A stretch of DNA of 54,707 bases from NCBI GenBank assembly GCA_022376515.1, contig WTXI01000245.1, positions 1 to 54,707 of the forward strand. Direction: 5' to 3'. Shown piece by piece: positions 1 to 11,997 of the stretch. The notes below the pieces were generated by a model, which ran no database searches, was not told the DNA's origin, and saw only the letters and a program-made list of their open reading frames with translations. The translations under genes and the position numbers were made by a program. Origin of the DNA: Lactifluus volemus. Its lineage: Eukaryota; Basidiomycota; Agaricomycetes; Russulales; Russulaceae. Position 1 is the stretch's first letter. Every line of letters begins with the position of its first letter.

Positions 1-2942
1 GGGTGCTCACAGAATCGTTCATCAAACTCTAGAAAGGAGCCTGAAAACCCACGGACCATGTGGGCTATTACTATATTTCATGTGATAAGGGAGAGATACG
101 CGTATTCATATTTGTGAAGAGGAAGGTCCTGGAAAGGAGGACCGCGGGACGTATAGAGGGGACGACCATGTTTTGAATAAGCTCCTCGAGAAGCCCTGAG
201 GGTGTGTGGCCAGTGACTACGGTGCCAACCCCGCCAAAGGTCCCAACTCCAGTCCTCCACTGGCAATACTATGGAGTCGGACATTTAACCCTCCATCCTC
301 AATCGTTTCTGATTTCAATTCCCCTTCCTGTTCTTCACCATGTGAAGAGTATCCGAGGAGATAGTCGACCCTTGATGAGGCTTAATCCAATTACCAAGTG
401 ACAGAAAATTTCTCTATCCAGGGCTGGCTCTTTTGTAAATGAATCCTATTCAATGTGGCGTCCTCCACTGGCAAACAAGGACAAGTTTGGTTTGGACTGC
501 AGCGTATAAATCAGGCCCGAAGTTCATCGAGAGTCCCCGCCGCCTTCCAGTGGTTCCTTTCAGTTACTCACCGATGCCTCAGCCAGCACCTAGTACTCCA
601 ACGCAATCCTTCAGTCAGGATCGTTTTGGGGGGGGTCTTTCGGCCCATCTCCTGCCAGAGCTGTGAGGCTCTCCACTTCATCATCGTCGTTGATACCTGG
701 ATACTCACTGTAAGCTTGTGAAGCCTAACGCCACCCCTCCTAGCTTTACCCAACACACGGTGCCGCTCCATAATCCCCAATATCCTACTGTATGTATCGG
801 AGACTCCTCCAATATTTTTAGTCGAAAGCTCAAGACAGCTACCATAGGCCTCTTTTAGGGACCTACCCCTACCCCCAGCACCAGCTGGAGTTGGATACTA
901 CAACTTGAATGACGCACATGCGGCGGGCTCTGCCTTGGGTCATGGCCTCAACTATACTATGACTGATCTTTCGGGACCCGATTTTCTTCCACTTAACCAT
1001 GGCCAATACACGATGGTCAGTATCTTCTACATTAGTCTCGGGATAATTCTCTGCTCATTTTCCCACTTCATGAAGCCGACCATGCCTGGATACTTCGGAA
1101 CAAGGCGCGCCCAATGACGCTGGATACATGTCTGTAATCAATCAATTCCCGGGGCACCCCATAAACGTTTGCACAACTCCTCCCTGGGGCGTACCGCAAC
1201 GCAGCGCCGAACAACGACAGGGCTCCTCAAGTATGGCAGTTGTTTGATTGTTGGGTTCCGTATGCGGAGCAAGATGAGCTTCATCTTACCATAGTTTTCA
1301 AGCGAATTCCGTCCGCTTGAATCCTTTGTTGATTTCCTTTGTTGTTATCGAATCCTTGTTCCGATTTTATCTTTGGATTGATTGTTCCCTCGGCTCACGT
1401 TCAAGTTCTGCCTGGGTTTACCGGTACATTAAAAACAGCTTCTTCAACTAGGCTCGATTCAGTATGATAATTGGCTGGGTGGGGGAGTTACAGTGAAAAT
1501 GACGGAAATAGGATACTATTTCTTTCATTTCCAGTTGGTTGCTTGACAGTGATCGTCCAGCTCGGGGGTAACGGTGTTAATGTGCGCCACGACAGGAACC
1601 AGACAGTGAGGGAGTGCGGAGCAGCCCCTGGTTTCCTCATTTTTTTCCATTCGTATATATTAACACTGGCACCGTGAGATGTCAACGGTTTTCACATCCC
1701 CTCTTGGTACTTGTAATCACCCCGAAGCTGGCCGGTAAAACGATTACGGATGTGCTGCTGTGCAACTTGAAAACAGACAAACATACATACATGTGATGTG
1801 TAGCCCCTAGTCGTCGCCGAGGCGTCCTGGGATCACGTATTCCACTAGGCGCGACATGAAATAAATAGCCGCCCATAGAAGACAAGAAAGGAACACGGCG
1901 ACCGTCTGATACTGAGGGGGGGTCTTCCATTTCACTACAGCTTCTGCAGTGAGCTTCACCCGACCGTCACGGAGATATCAGTCGCACGGGAAGATCACTA
2001 AGCGGAACGTTGCATTCGCGTACAGTGATTAACTCGGGGTCAAGCAGTCGAGCTATCTCCGAATGGACTCATACATGGCAATAAAGCAGGATCCGCGTTC
2101 TCTGTCTCTATAACCGGATGTCTGATTTTTTTTCGAGAATTGTGACTTCCTTTGGCTCATTGTCAAGGCCGGAAAAATCTAACTCGCATCGAAAACGAGC
2201 CCATAATTTCACAGGGGCACGTGGAGTATCACGTGGATGGCGTCGCAAGACGCAAGTGTCGCTCTCACACCCAGGATAGACAGCGTGACCTGAGTATAAA
2301 CGCCACCTATGCAGCCACGAGTTTATAGACAGGATCAGTGGGCTTACAACTCAGGGTTTCAATGCGATTTATCTTGTCTCGATGACCTTCCTTCACTATT
2401 GATAGATAGTACCCGAGTGCTTATTGCAGCTTGGTGTAGCCTGCCCTCCTGCCTCCTGGTTCTGCCCAACAACACGGTATTGCCCTAGTATGACCCACTG
2501 GCACCACCTCATACCGGATGCGTCACAAACCAACGCCGCGTATATGGCATAAATTCGTTACAACAGGGCATCTTTAGAGGCCCAGCCTCGGTGGCCAGTG
2601 CGGCTGGGAGCTGGACGAGGCGAGAACGCTTATGGAGCAAGTTTAGGCTTTGGTAGTAGGGAATGGTTCCAACTCGGCTATCATGATGGTTGGTCGACTG
2701 AGTACCTGAACGACTCGGAAGTGTACGCAGCAGGGGAACATAAACAGATTACTGCGAGCAGTAGGTATCTGAAAATTTCGTTCCGTAGTACAGTATCTAA
2801 AACATTTGTACCGTGCGGAGCTTTGATTTGTAATTCGATGACAAGATTTGCCTCAAGGGGACTACTGTAACAATTACGGGTACTCGACCTGCTATTCGTA
2901 CATGCTATGCGTGGCCTAGTGCCAGGCCAGGTGAGCTAAAAC
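1..2942. other. gene-poor left end with no gene assigned
   Basis: No exon chain or recognisable protein could be built here on either strand. Short open frames exist, but none has a familiar motif. One frame at about 870-1020 reads as a plausible peptide in a Pro/Gly-rich context, without any family I recognise. Two stretches, about 690-910 and 2400-2640, look like diverged copies of each other, sharing for example the run CCCAACA followed by CACGGT. This suggests an old decayed repeat or gene relic. Confidence 0.4.
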
Positions 2943-3834
2943 TCAAACCAACCAAATGTTGTTGAGCTGAAGGATGGGCATCCAACTACCTGCAGAAACG
3001 TGGATGGCACCTATAATTCTAATCATGGCAGTGTTGACACCATACGGCCCGAACTTCCAATGCTCAGCAAATGGTTCGCGATTCTGATCTGGCACGGCAC
3101 TCTAATCAGGCATGACCTCATGCTGAGCGCTGCGTGAGCACAATGGCATTGTGTATATTACGCACCCGAATGAAAGATTCCACGGATCGGCCGATATGAT
3201 ACGCGAATTTTGCCAGGGTGATTGGATTATGGGCTGGGGTCTCATCTCGGATTTGGACTTGTCGTTTGAAATTGTGATATCCCGGCCACTAAAGGATGCA
3301 AGACAGGTATACCGTCAAGAACAGTTTTCTACAGAACAGCACTATGTTACATACGTTGATGCGTATGAACGTGGTTGTTTTCCCCCCAAGATGGGCAACC
3401 GTCCGTGCGTCACGAAGGTTATGGCAACGACCACGGGCAGCATCATCCAGAGAGAGCCCAAAATAGCCATCCTCTTGGATAAAGAAAACGGGCATCTGCA
3501 GCTCTGCATTGGTAACATACTGCCTAAAGTCATTTCCATGCTGGGGAGACCAGAGGTGCTGAGGCACAACCGTACCTGGCTGCATAACGCTATGGTCAAG
3601 CAACCAATACGATCTGCCACAACTATCCTCCAATGGCAGCGGAGGATCTCGAGTCGCGACGTCTCGAACGACGAAGGACACACCACCCGAAAGACATATA
3701 GCCTGACACAACTGTGTCAAGCCTGAAGAATTCGTCTTGAGCAGGTCGAAAAAATAGCGTTCGGCCTTGCTGGGGCTGAAAGAGTGGGAAATGTATCCGT
3801 CGACAAGGAGAGTGAAGAATGAGGAAGTGATCAT
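2943..3834 (-). CDS. uncharacterised Agaricomycete conserved protein, three exons
   Basis: Exons 3834-3355, 3288-3166 and 3101-2943 join in phase 0 through introns with GTATGT...TTTAG and GTGCGT...TTAG ends, giving 253 aa. The middle of the protein carries MPVFFIQEDG, then FIRINWPGY across the first splice junction, RDETPAHNPIT, and a C-terminus with GAIHVSAGSWMPILQLN. From memory these motifs belong to a protein family without assigned function that is common in Agaricomycetes; I cannot name a Pfam entry. The chosen start is ATG at 3834. Directly upstream, in the same frame, another ATG at 3918 opens 26 codons that also look coding (PVFDYLHIPTLLQPGLLG) but end in a TAA at 3840-3838. The family N-terminus may therefore have been cut by a nonsense change or an unseen splice. 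No catalytic residues are obvious. An antisense 191-aa frame overlaps and is taken as a shadow. Confidence 0.7.
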
Positions 3835-3918
3835 GAGTTATCCTAGCAGACCTGGTTGTAGCAGAGTGGGAATATGCAGATAGTCAAAGACTGGGACACC
3901 ATCCGGAAGCAGTAGCAT

Positions 3919-4768
3919 TTATCTGGGTCAAGTTTGCGGCTCCAGGCTCGCGGCACTTGTAATTTCGCATTTGGAGTACTGGCAACAAACCATAGGCACT
4001 CATACACTCATGTGTTTTTATACCTGTGCGGCCGTGCCAAATATTACCAAATATAGTCCTCGACAACTCCACCCAACATATGCCGTCGCTTGCCCGCTAC
4101 ATTCGCGGTATTCGCGCCGTAGGGATCAAAGAATGGTGGCATCAGTTGCAATATATAGGTGATGTGAAGGCCGGCACATTAGTGGGCTCTGATCAGTATG
4201 TCCTCCATTTCCTCGTAGGGCGTTTATCTGACATGACCGCATAGGTTCGGAAATCGTTACTTTGAGAATCTCAACGCAGAACAAGAAGTGCCTGGTACAG
4301 CTCTCCGTCCTTTTCCTTTATCCATATTCGTGATTTCGTTGACCAGTCTACAGGCCGTCATCGTTGGGTCGACTTTGCCCAGGTTGGTCTCTCTCACAAC
4401 GTTGTCAAGCGCTGAAAACGAAATCTTTATTCTCGTAGCATGAATACCACGCCTCGCAAGTGCCCCCAGAATGGCACGCGTGGCTTTCCCACATTCGAAA
4501 GGAACCCCCGTCTCAGGACGCGATCGTGCAAAATCTGACGCCCTCGTGGAAGGCGGTGCGTCGCCTTTCCTTAGATTTACTACCCAGCTCATACGTGCTC
4601 GCAGCCATGGGTTGAGAACCTAACTGGTACCCGTGGTGCATACCGCAGCTACAATACCACCAAGGCCAAGATTGAAGCATGGCAACCCAAAGTGGCCCCA
4701 CGCGGTGCACCCCTCAAATAGACCACGTGTACCTTAGAAATCTGTTATCATATTTCTTCCTGAGACAA
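3919..4768. other. intergenic, no gene seen
   Basis: This stretch lies between the divergently placed 5' side of the uncharacterised gene and the 3' end of the L-2-hydroxyglutarate dehydrogenase gene. A 111-codon open frame on the minus strand (4592-4257) has no recognisable motif and no splice partners that I could find, so it is not called. Confidence 0.4.
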
Positions 4769-6368
4769 TTAGGACCATCGTTCGAACATGCCAACTAACA
4801 TATCCTCTACGACCATCTCTGCCAAAGCCAGACTTGAAGTGAGACCAGGACTTTCGATACCCAAAAGGCTGATCATTGGTGCCGTTCCATCTCTTTCGTC
4901 CGCGTAGTCTGTGCGTACTACAAAGTCCTGGAACGGTGCCCCCGGAGGCGCAAGTTTCGGACGAATGCCGACATAATCTGGCTGAAAACCTTCCGGCTCC
5001 ACCCCTGGTAAATACCGCGAAACGGCCGCATACATCGAGCGCGCACGTTGTGCATCAGTAGAGAGATGCGCCTCCCACACGTCTTCATCTCGAGTTGCAC
5101 TGTGGGGTACAGAGAGCCAATCAATGTCTGGTCCAAAACGCACGTTGCCAGCCATGTCGAGTGTGAGGTGTGTACCAAGAGAGTGAAATGAGGCCCCCTT
5201 GATCGCCGATGCTTCCTCTGCGGGATAAACGAGATGAGAGATACGTCGTATACCTGGACCACGATACGTAGCGTATGCACCACGCGCATAGTAAAGCGGA
5301 ACGCGTCGGGACGGCGGGAGGATCTCGTTGAGCACCCTAGTGGCGCCAAGGCCCGCGGCGTTGATCAACAACCTTGCAAAGGTGGCATCGGGGTTGCCTG
5401 CTGCGTTCTCTTTGGAACTCGTCACTGTTTGCACGATCCAGCCGGGCTCCCCTTCCGTAGCTGCATCGATTCGCACCGCCCGCGTTGCATATGCGATGAT
5501 ACCTGCCGCCTCTTCGACGTCCTTTTCGAGACGGCCGAGCAGTGCTGCAGAGTCCACGATCCCCGTCGAGGGACTCCACAGCGCAGCGGTGATCTCACGT
5601 GCGAGATTCGGCACGCGCTCGCGAGCAGCGTCGCCGTTAAGCATTTCCGTCGGTAGCACTTGCGTATGGGTAGAATCATCCCAGCGCGGGGGTGCGCTCA
5701 TGACCCGAGCTTTTGCATGTAACGTGGTGAGGTATCCCCGCTGCTCCTCGCGTCCCACCACCAATTTCCCCAGTCGCTGGAAGGGAACGTTGTGCTTGGC
5801 ACAGTATGCGTACAGCATTTGGCGTCCGCGCAAACATAGACGCGTTTTGAGCGAATTGGGTGGGTAGTAAAGTCCTGATTGCTGAACTTGAGGGGGGCAA
5901 GGAAAATAAAAACAACATTTGGGCGTCGTACCAGCATGAATGACTTCAGAATTACGTGAGCTGTGGACTCAACACACGTCGTCAAGGGCCCTCAAAAACT
6001 TTCAAAAAGAATGGATGGATAAACACCTCGTCTCCTCCCCTAGACGGGTATGCCGCTCAATCAGTATCGTCGATTTGTCTGGAAAACGTCGCAAAAGGGC
6101 GCGTGCGACCGCGAGTCCAACCACACCTCGTATTTTCGGACGACAAAGGATTTTAAAGATGTGTAAGTCAGTGAACACAACGCTCGGACACACACACACA
6201 CACCTCCACCGATGACGATGTGGTCCACTGCAGCCTCGGGTGACTAGTTTTACATGGATTGATATAATAGAAAGACGTCATGCAAGGTGATTGACGCCAG
6301 CGAACCTTAAACTTGTACCGCCCTGCACTGTTCAAGGATGTTGTCAGGCCGCGGATGACGGTCTCCAT
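4769..6368 (-). CDS. L2HGDH: L-2-hydroxyglutarate dehydrogenase, FAD-dependent (mitochondrial type)
   Basis: This DAO-fold flavoenzyme oxidises L-2-hydroxyglutarate to 2-oxoglutarate, a metabolite-repair step usually on the mitochondrial inner membrane. Exons 6368-6306, 6243-6204, 6126-6027, 5960-5932 and 5874-4769 give 445 aa, close to the family norm. The join creates the dinucleotide-binding motif IVIGGGVVGLAVAR near residue 30, followed by LIERH for FAD ribose. Across the exon 3/4/5 junctions it creates SSRNSEVIHAGLYYPPNSLK, the strongest family signature. The C-terminus has GIESPGLTSSLALAE, also typical. Exon 1 and its GTTCGC donor are the least certain part; the rest is fixed by frame. 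The second intron begins inside a GT dinucleotide run. The gene is divergent from the glycosidase gene, with 451 bp between start codons. Confidence 0.9.
6188..6203. repeat. (CA)8 microsatellite at a splice donor
   Basis: A run of CA repeats on the plus strand reads as GTGTGTGT on the coding strand. It begins exactly at the 5' splice site of L2HGDH intron 2, so the donor GT is the first unit of the repeat. Confidence 0.9.
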
Positions 6369-6819
6369 TTTATTTGTCGCGTGAAAGAGTGTAGCGAGGG
6401 CAATGCGGAGATAGTAAAGCGTAGTCCATGTTGTCAGCCTCGCGTGGCAGTCGTCATCATCGCTTCTTTGCCTCGTGCCCCTTTTGTCCTTCCCCTTGGA
6501 CCTTTTTCTCAGCAGTCTCTAATCCAACCTTTTTGTGTCCAAGTCAGATCCAAAGGGTAAAAGAGGCCAAAACACAATGTTCCACCGCGCCGAGCTCTCT
6601 GCCAAACCTCCCAATTCTACAGTAGGGACGAGAACTGGCGCAAAAGATCATTCTTATCGAGTGCCTTTGGCGCTCGAAGTGCTGCGGGGGGCCAATGGAA
6701 TTGGAAAAAAATAGTCCCGCCGCCGCATCTGGCGATTAGGATTCGCTTGACAGGCAGGCCAGGGCAGGCCATATATCGATTCCCATGCCCCACTTTTGAT
6801 TTCTTTGAACCCATAGACG

Positions 6820-8422
6820 ATGTATCGACTCCCCATTTGTACCACAGTATTCGCCCTCGCCCTGCTTCCAGTTGTATCCTTCGCCGCGGTACCCCACCAG
6901 TACCTTGAAAAGGTCATGAACACTACGCTTCTGCAACTCGTGAGGGAGAATGCGGTCAACATCTCAACGCACAGGTATGTCCGGCGAGTCTCCCCCGCTT
7001 GGGCTGATTGATATGTTGTCTGATTCCCAACCGCGGCGTCAAAAAGTTGGGAGATTGGCACGCTCGCCGAAGCGCTAACGGAAGCAGAGTGGCCGATGCT
7101 TTCCACTTTTATGGCGGGATCGGTGCCCCCTCCGGCACGGCTTCCCTGGTGGGAGAGCGCTTCCGACGTATTAACAATCGCAGAAACGTGAGTGTTCTCT
7201 CCGACAACTCCCTTCCACTCCCATCCCCCCCCTGCGATGTACTGACTATGCATACCCAGAACCATCAACCAAAAAGTCAATGGAAAACTTCCCCTTACCG
7301 ATGGTCAGGGGGCTGTGGGTGATCCGGCAAGTAAGACCCCATTTCTGTTTGTTTTGTCCAAAGCTGTTTCTAATACGCCCGTCGACGGTGCTACTCCCCA
7401 CGAACGAATAGGTCTGGGACAAGCCGTGCTTCTGCGCAACTGGACACGAACAGACCTCACGGATATGCGATTCGCGAATGCTGCCGGGGGACAACTCCAG
7501 TATCTTCTGAACGTCGCGCCGCGCTCAGCCTCGGGTGCCATATCTCATCGAGAAGACCAAGTCGAACTGTGGTGCGTCTTCTCCCTGTATTCATTCTACC
7601 CCAAGTCTCAGGCAGAGGCAGAGCCGCTAACATGCCGTCTCGCACGTTTGCAAACTAGGTCAGACTTTGTGTACATGGCTCCACCATTCATCGCCTACTT
7701 TGGTGCGCTGCAGAATGACAGCGGAGGAAAGGCGTTATTGCAGACCGCGTACGATCAGGTTCGCTTGTACCGTGATGCTCTGTTCGACTCGAATGCAAGT
7801 CTGTGGCGGCACATAGCCATGGGGTCTATGGTGGATTCTGGTCATTGGGCTACCGGTACGCAGGATATTTTGCTGACTGAGAGAGGGGCCCATGCTGAAC
7901 CTCCCGAAACGTAGGGAATGGTTGGGCGGCGGCTGGTGCGATGCGCGTCCTGACCACGATCAATCAGTCCAGCTTCTCATCGCAGTTGCGGTCACAACAA
8001 AGTGACCTCGTACGCTGGGTAGACGAGATACTCACGGGCGTGTGGAAACACCAGGTAAAGCTACGGGCCTTTCCTCGATGGTCCAAGGTTCGACTGTGAC
8101 TGAAGGAAAGGTTTTGGATTTCCCGTAGCAGAGCAATGGAACGCTTTTGAACTACATCGACCAACCAAATTCGTTCGCGGACTCGTCATCAACGGCTTTG
8201 CTCGCAGCGACCTCGTTCCGGTACAGCGCTTTCACGAACGATTCAAAGCACGATGACGCTGCCACGCGAGCGATGAATCTCGTATTCGACAGCTTGGATA
8301 AGAACGGTTGGTTGCTCAACACCGTCGACCCCGAAAAGGTGGTTTCGCCAGACTTGAACGGGGCGCATAGCCCTGAAGGACAATCCTTTGTTTTGCTTCT
8401 CACGGCCGCGTGGGCGGCGTAA
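6820..8422 (+). CDS. secreted six-hairpin glycosidase, GH105-like (unsaturated rhamnogalacturonyl/glucuronyl hydrolase)
   Basis: Exons 6820-6974, 7047-7187, 7260-7330, 7412-7571, 7659-7855, 7915-8054 and 8129-8422 keep frame throughout and give 385 aa. A hydrophobic leader (MYRLPICTTVFALALLPVVSFA) predicts secretion. The body has the alpha/alpha-barrel features of GH105/GH88 proteins: MAPPFIAYFGAL around residue 180, HWATGNGWAAAGAMRV around 245, and HSPEGQSFVLLL near the C-terminus. Known members remove the unsaturated uronate from the end of pectin or related fragments; the exact substrate cannot be read here. The gene is divergent from L2HGDH and 263 bp upstream of the acyl-CoA dehydrogenase fusion. 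A paralogue at 41710-43184 shares most splice sites but lacks introns 4 and 5 of this gene. Confidence 0.85.
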
Positions 8423-8471
8423 GTTATTATTAGCTTACAGGGTCTAGTTTTTCTGGAATCGTACGGACAGG

Positions 8472-8484
8472 ACTCGGACTCGGA
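8472..8484. promoter_or_regulatory. 13-bp ACTCGGACTCGGA motif, copy 1
   Basis: This is an exact copy of a 13-mer also found at 18395 and 52227. It contains CGG-N3-CGG, the arrangement of half-sites bound by many fungal Zn2Cys6 regulators. It lies 202 bp upstream of the acyl-CoA dehydrogenase start. A regulatory role is inference only. Confidence 0.35.
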
Positions 8485-8685
8485 GTTGACGTTTTATTTG
8501 ATGGCCTGTATGTACGACAGCACGAGACAATGTAGAACTAGAGTATACATTTGGGATGCCACGTAGTTGAGTGATTCGTGGTCCGAAGTTCCGAGAATGA
8601 TAATAGTTTCACGTGAAAAGCCGGCGCTTGTGTTTGTCCCGAACCCGTCTTGTTTCATATCTTTATAACTTACCACCGACAAGAG

Positions 8686-10847
8686 ATGACTTCAAAGCAA
8701 CTGAAAGAGTTCACTCTCGAAGAGGTTTCAGAAGTACGTGACTATTTGCGTTGAGTGCCGAGTCACTCATCACCTTGCCACCTCATTAGCATAATAAAGA
8801 GGGCGACGTGGTACGCTCCCTAGTCCCTAGTTCTTGATTCGAAGCCTACAGGCGTCATTTCTTTCAGTGGATTATCGTCGATTCGCGGGTGTACGATGTA
8901 TCCAAATTTGCCAACCTTCACCCGGGAGGGGCTGCTGTATTATTCGCAGACCCAATAGGTAAACTCACTCTTTCTATCGTCTGTGGGAAGTAGCTCAGAA
9001 GAAGTGATAACAGCGGGGAAAGACGCCACCGATGCATTTTTTGGTCTGCACCGACAAGAAGTCCTATATCGTCCGCAATACGCGCGCTTGCAGATTGGTG
9101 CCGTCAAGGGCCAGGAACCGCAAATAAAGCCACTCGCGCCGGACGCCATCTCTCAAGTCCCATATGCAGAGCCGACGTGGCTCACCCCTGGCTTCTCTAG
9201 TCCATACCATAACGAGAACCATCGACGGTTCCAGAAGGCCATGCGAAAGTTGGTTAACGAGGTTGTCTTGCCCGACGCGATTCGCTGCGAGGAGAATGGA
9301 AAGCGTATTTCACAAGAGGTTGTGGATAAACTCGGGTGCGTCTAGTACCTGGCATGTGTCTTTTACAGACGCGCCGATTCTGTTGACAGGGAAACGAACA
9401 TTATCGGCATGCGTCTGGGCCCTGGGAAACATCTGAAGGGCAAGACGCTCCTGGGCGGTGTAATTAAACCGGAAGAGTTTGACCATTTCCATGAAGTTAG
9501 TAGTTGGACTCTCACTTTCATCCTCCTCTGAACTGATACTCGCCCAGCTCATCATCAACACCGAGCTTGCACGGTGCGGCACACGTGGCTCCATGGACGG
9601 CCTAGTCGCCGGCGGGGTCATCGGTCTGCCACCCGTCCTCAACTTTGGAGCACCAGAGTTGCAAGCCAAGATCGTGCCAGATGTCTTGGCAGGCAAGAAG
9701 TTCATTTGTTTGGCGATAAGCGAGGCGTTCGCGGGAAGCGATGTCGGCGGCATGCAGACGTACGCTCACAAAGACGGGAATGAGTGGGTCATCTCGGGCA
9801 CCAAAAAGTACTCACGTCGTTCATTGGATCTGGTGGCCTGCCTTCCCCCCCGCTGATGCGTTATGCGAACAGATGGATAACGAATGGCACGTTCGCAGAT
9901 TACTTCACCGCTGGTTGTAGAACGGAGAGCGGGTATACCGTCATCCTTGTACCACGCTCGGACGGGGTTTCCACCAAGCCAATGAAGACTGCGTACTCCG
10001 CTACAGCAGGCACGGCGTTCGTGATGTTTGACAAGGTTCGGGTGCCATTGTCAAACACGCTCGGTAAGGAAGGCAAGGGCATGTCTGTCATTCTCAGCAA
10101 CTTCAACCACGAACGGTGGATGATTCTTTCCATGGGCCTGAGTACACACCGTCTAATCGTAGAAGAGTGCCTCAAGTGAGTTTCCCGCCCCCGCCCCGCT
10201 TCCGTTCCTGCTGTTTGACTAACGATTCCCGTCGCCCGCCACACAGATGGTCGAATCAACGCCAAGCATTTGGGAAACCGCTGAGTAGTCAAGCCGTCAT
10301 CCGCTCAAAGCTAGCCCAAATGATCGCACGTGTTGAGTCTGCGCAGAGCTGGCTCGAGAACGTGACACACCAAATGAACAATGTCCGTCTTTTTTGATGC
10401 AAACCGTCCTTTTCTCCACTGCCGTCTGAAATTGGGAGACCCGTTTATAGATGTCATACGCGGAACAGTCTGAAAAGCTTGCTGGTTCAATCGCCCTCCT
10501 CAAGCAGTAAGCGGTCTTTTTCATTTTTGTTTTTTTTATGTAATATCTGTGCCTTGGCGCGTGGTTGCGTTTGTAGGTATGTGTCAAGCACGGGAAGAGC
10601 TACCGCCCAAGATGCGGCGCAAATATTCGGCGGACGGTCTGTCACCCAATCCGGCATGGGCAAGTTGATTGAAAATGTGGGTCGTCGGTTTTTTCACACC
10701 AGTTGGATACTAAAAAAAACGCGACTTTTGACGCAGTATCATCGCACATCGCCGTACGACGCGATCTTGGGTGGTGCAGAGGACGTGTTGGGCGACCTTG
10801 GTGTGCGGCAGGCACTCAGGAAAATGCCTAGAAATTCTCGACTGTAA
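8686..10847 (+). CDS. cytochrome b5-acyl-CoA dehydrogenase fusion protein
   Basis: Eleven exons (8686-8733, 8790-8810, 8868-8958, 9014-9335, 9369-9495, 9548-9807, 9873-10175, 10247-10382, 10451-10506, 10577-10676, 10737-10847) restore one frame of 524 aa. Residues 1-75 form a cytochrome b5 heme domain with the HPGG motif and a second His in FFGLHRQE. The remainder is an acyl-CoA dehydrogenase: AISEAFAGSDVGG and WITNG flank the FAD/substrate region, and the C-terminal domain carries AFGKPLSSQAVIRSKLA, QIFGGRSVTQSGMG and DAILGGAEDVLGDLGVRQA. The fusion is a known fungal architecture, thought to couple alpha,beta-dehydrogenation of acyl-CoA to heme electron transfer. Exon 2 is only 21 nt. A diverged copy of the last exon sits at 21499-21602. 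Confidence 0.92.
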
Positions 10848-11997
10848 CTCGCTCCGGGCGTGCATGCTGGTCATAGACCACCTCCGAGATGAGATATCCA
10901 TTTAACGAAACACGGTATATTCTAAAGTGGGAGTGGCCTTTGTGTATCATTATTATTTGCTGCCGATTGTCGGCGCTCTCATATCAGTAGCCGTAAGGCC
11001 GGGTTTACACGCAGGTATGTAATAACAGAGTTACTCAGTACAGCTACTATCCCTCCCCCCCTCATCACCCCCCCCTACCGGATCAGTCTATAAAGGTTTG
11101 GTCCCGTGTCACAGAACTGAATAGGACGATGTGGTACAGGGGTAAGAGGAATTGTTATTGTTTGGGGGAAAACCCCAGTTATTTATACATGAGTTTATGG
11201 ATATTGAGATACCAAAACGAGCAGCGTGATGTAACTAGCGGATGCAACTCTTATACAGTCATGCAATGTCACATGCCATTTTCCAGACTCTGATTGGCTG
11301 TTGTGAGCACTAAGCATCCGATTTTGGAAATATTGTAAACTCCGACACAGGCAGGCGTGACAAACACACTGTATTTTATTTCACCACACACTACGATTTC
11401 TACCAAAAAAATTTATGGAATATGATAACACATGGTACTAGATACTGTAGGCGAAAAATTGTGGTGATTGAGCGAGGAATGGGCGAGAAATTTGGGGTGA
11501 TTCGGTAGGGGGGGTGATCCGGTAGGGGGGGAGGGATAGTACTGTACAATCGACAAGATTCCATTTTGCTCTGCTTTCAAACAAACTATATGCCAGAAAT
11601 GTGTTATTCGGCCATGCCGCATTTGGAATGGCTTGTTTGTACCAGCTCCAAATGTAAACAAAAATAGCAAAACGAAGTCTGATAACAAGGCTTGTAGGGC
11701 TGTGTCCTGTCACTGGATAAATTTTCAAAACTGGAATCATTTCCCATTACATCACTCATGTATCTAACCTCGCAGACGATGTTGAATCTGGAAGGTCACA
11801 GGAGAGGGAGCCCAAGGACGTGACGCCCACGGCCGTTACTTAGTATGATACCACTTTGGGTTCTCAGTGACTGATGTTGGCCACGTGTGCGAGTCGAGCG
11901 GTGTCCCGTACTCGAAAGTTCATCAGCCCACTGCAAGGCTCCTCGATCGAACAGTATCGGCCATTCAGAACCTCTGGCGTTCCTCCGATCACAATAG
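10848..11997. other. intergenic region holding an inverted-repeat element
   Basis: No coding exon was recognised. The stretch contains the MITE-like element described separately (11041-11544). The remaining flanks are AT-rich, without motifs that I could assign. Confidence 0.5.
11041..11544. mobile_element. MITE-like element with C-rich terminal inverted repeats and TA flanks
   Basis: The left end starts CAGCTACTATCCCTCCCCCC and the right end, read inward on the other strand, starts CAGTACTATCCCTCCCCCC. Similarity then continues with CTACCGGATCA on both sides. A TA dinucleotide flanks each end (11039-11040 and 11545-11546). A CAG terminus with a TA target duplication is the pattern of Tc1/mariner-type elements. 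The roughly 500-bp interior has no open frame of note, so any copy would depend on a transposase elsewhere. Only one copy is present in the window, so mobility is inferred. Confidence 0.5.

Noticed and set aside
3151..3726. 191-codon plus-strand open frame
   Set aside because: Antisense to the three-exon gene at 2943-3834, whose spliced product has conserved motifs; the plus frame has none.
5234..5867. Plus-strand frames of 140 and 179 codons
   Set aside because: Shadows of the last exon of the L2HGDH gene on the other strand.
4769..10847. L2HGDH, GH105 and acyl-CoA dehydrogenase as a biosynthetic cluster
   Set aside because: The three enzymes act in unrelated processes, lie on both strands and include no synthase, transporter or regulator; adjacency alone does not support a cluster.
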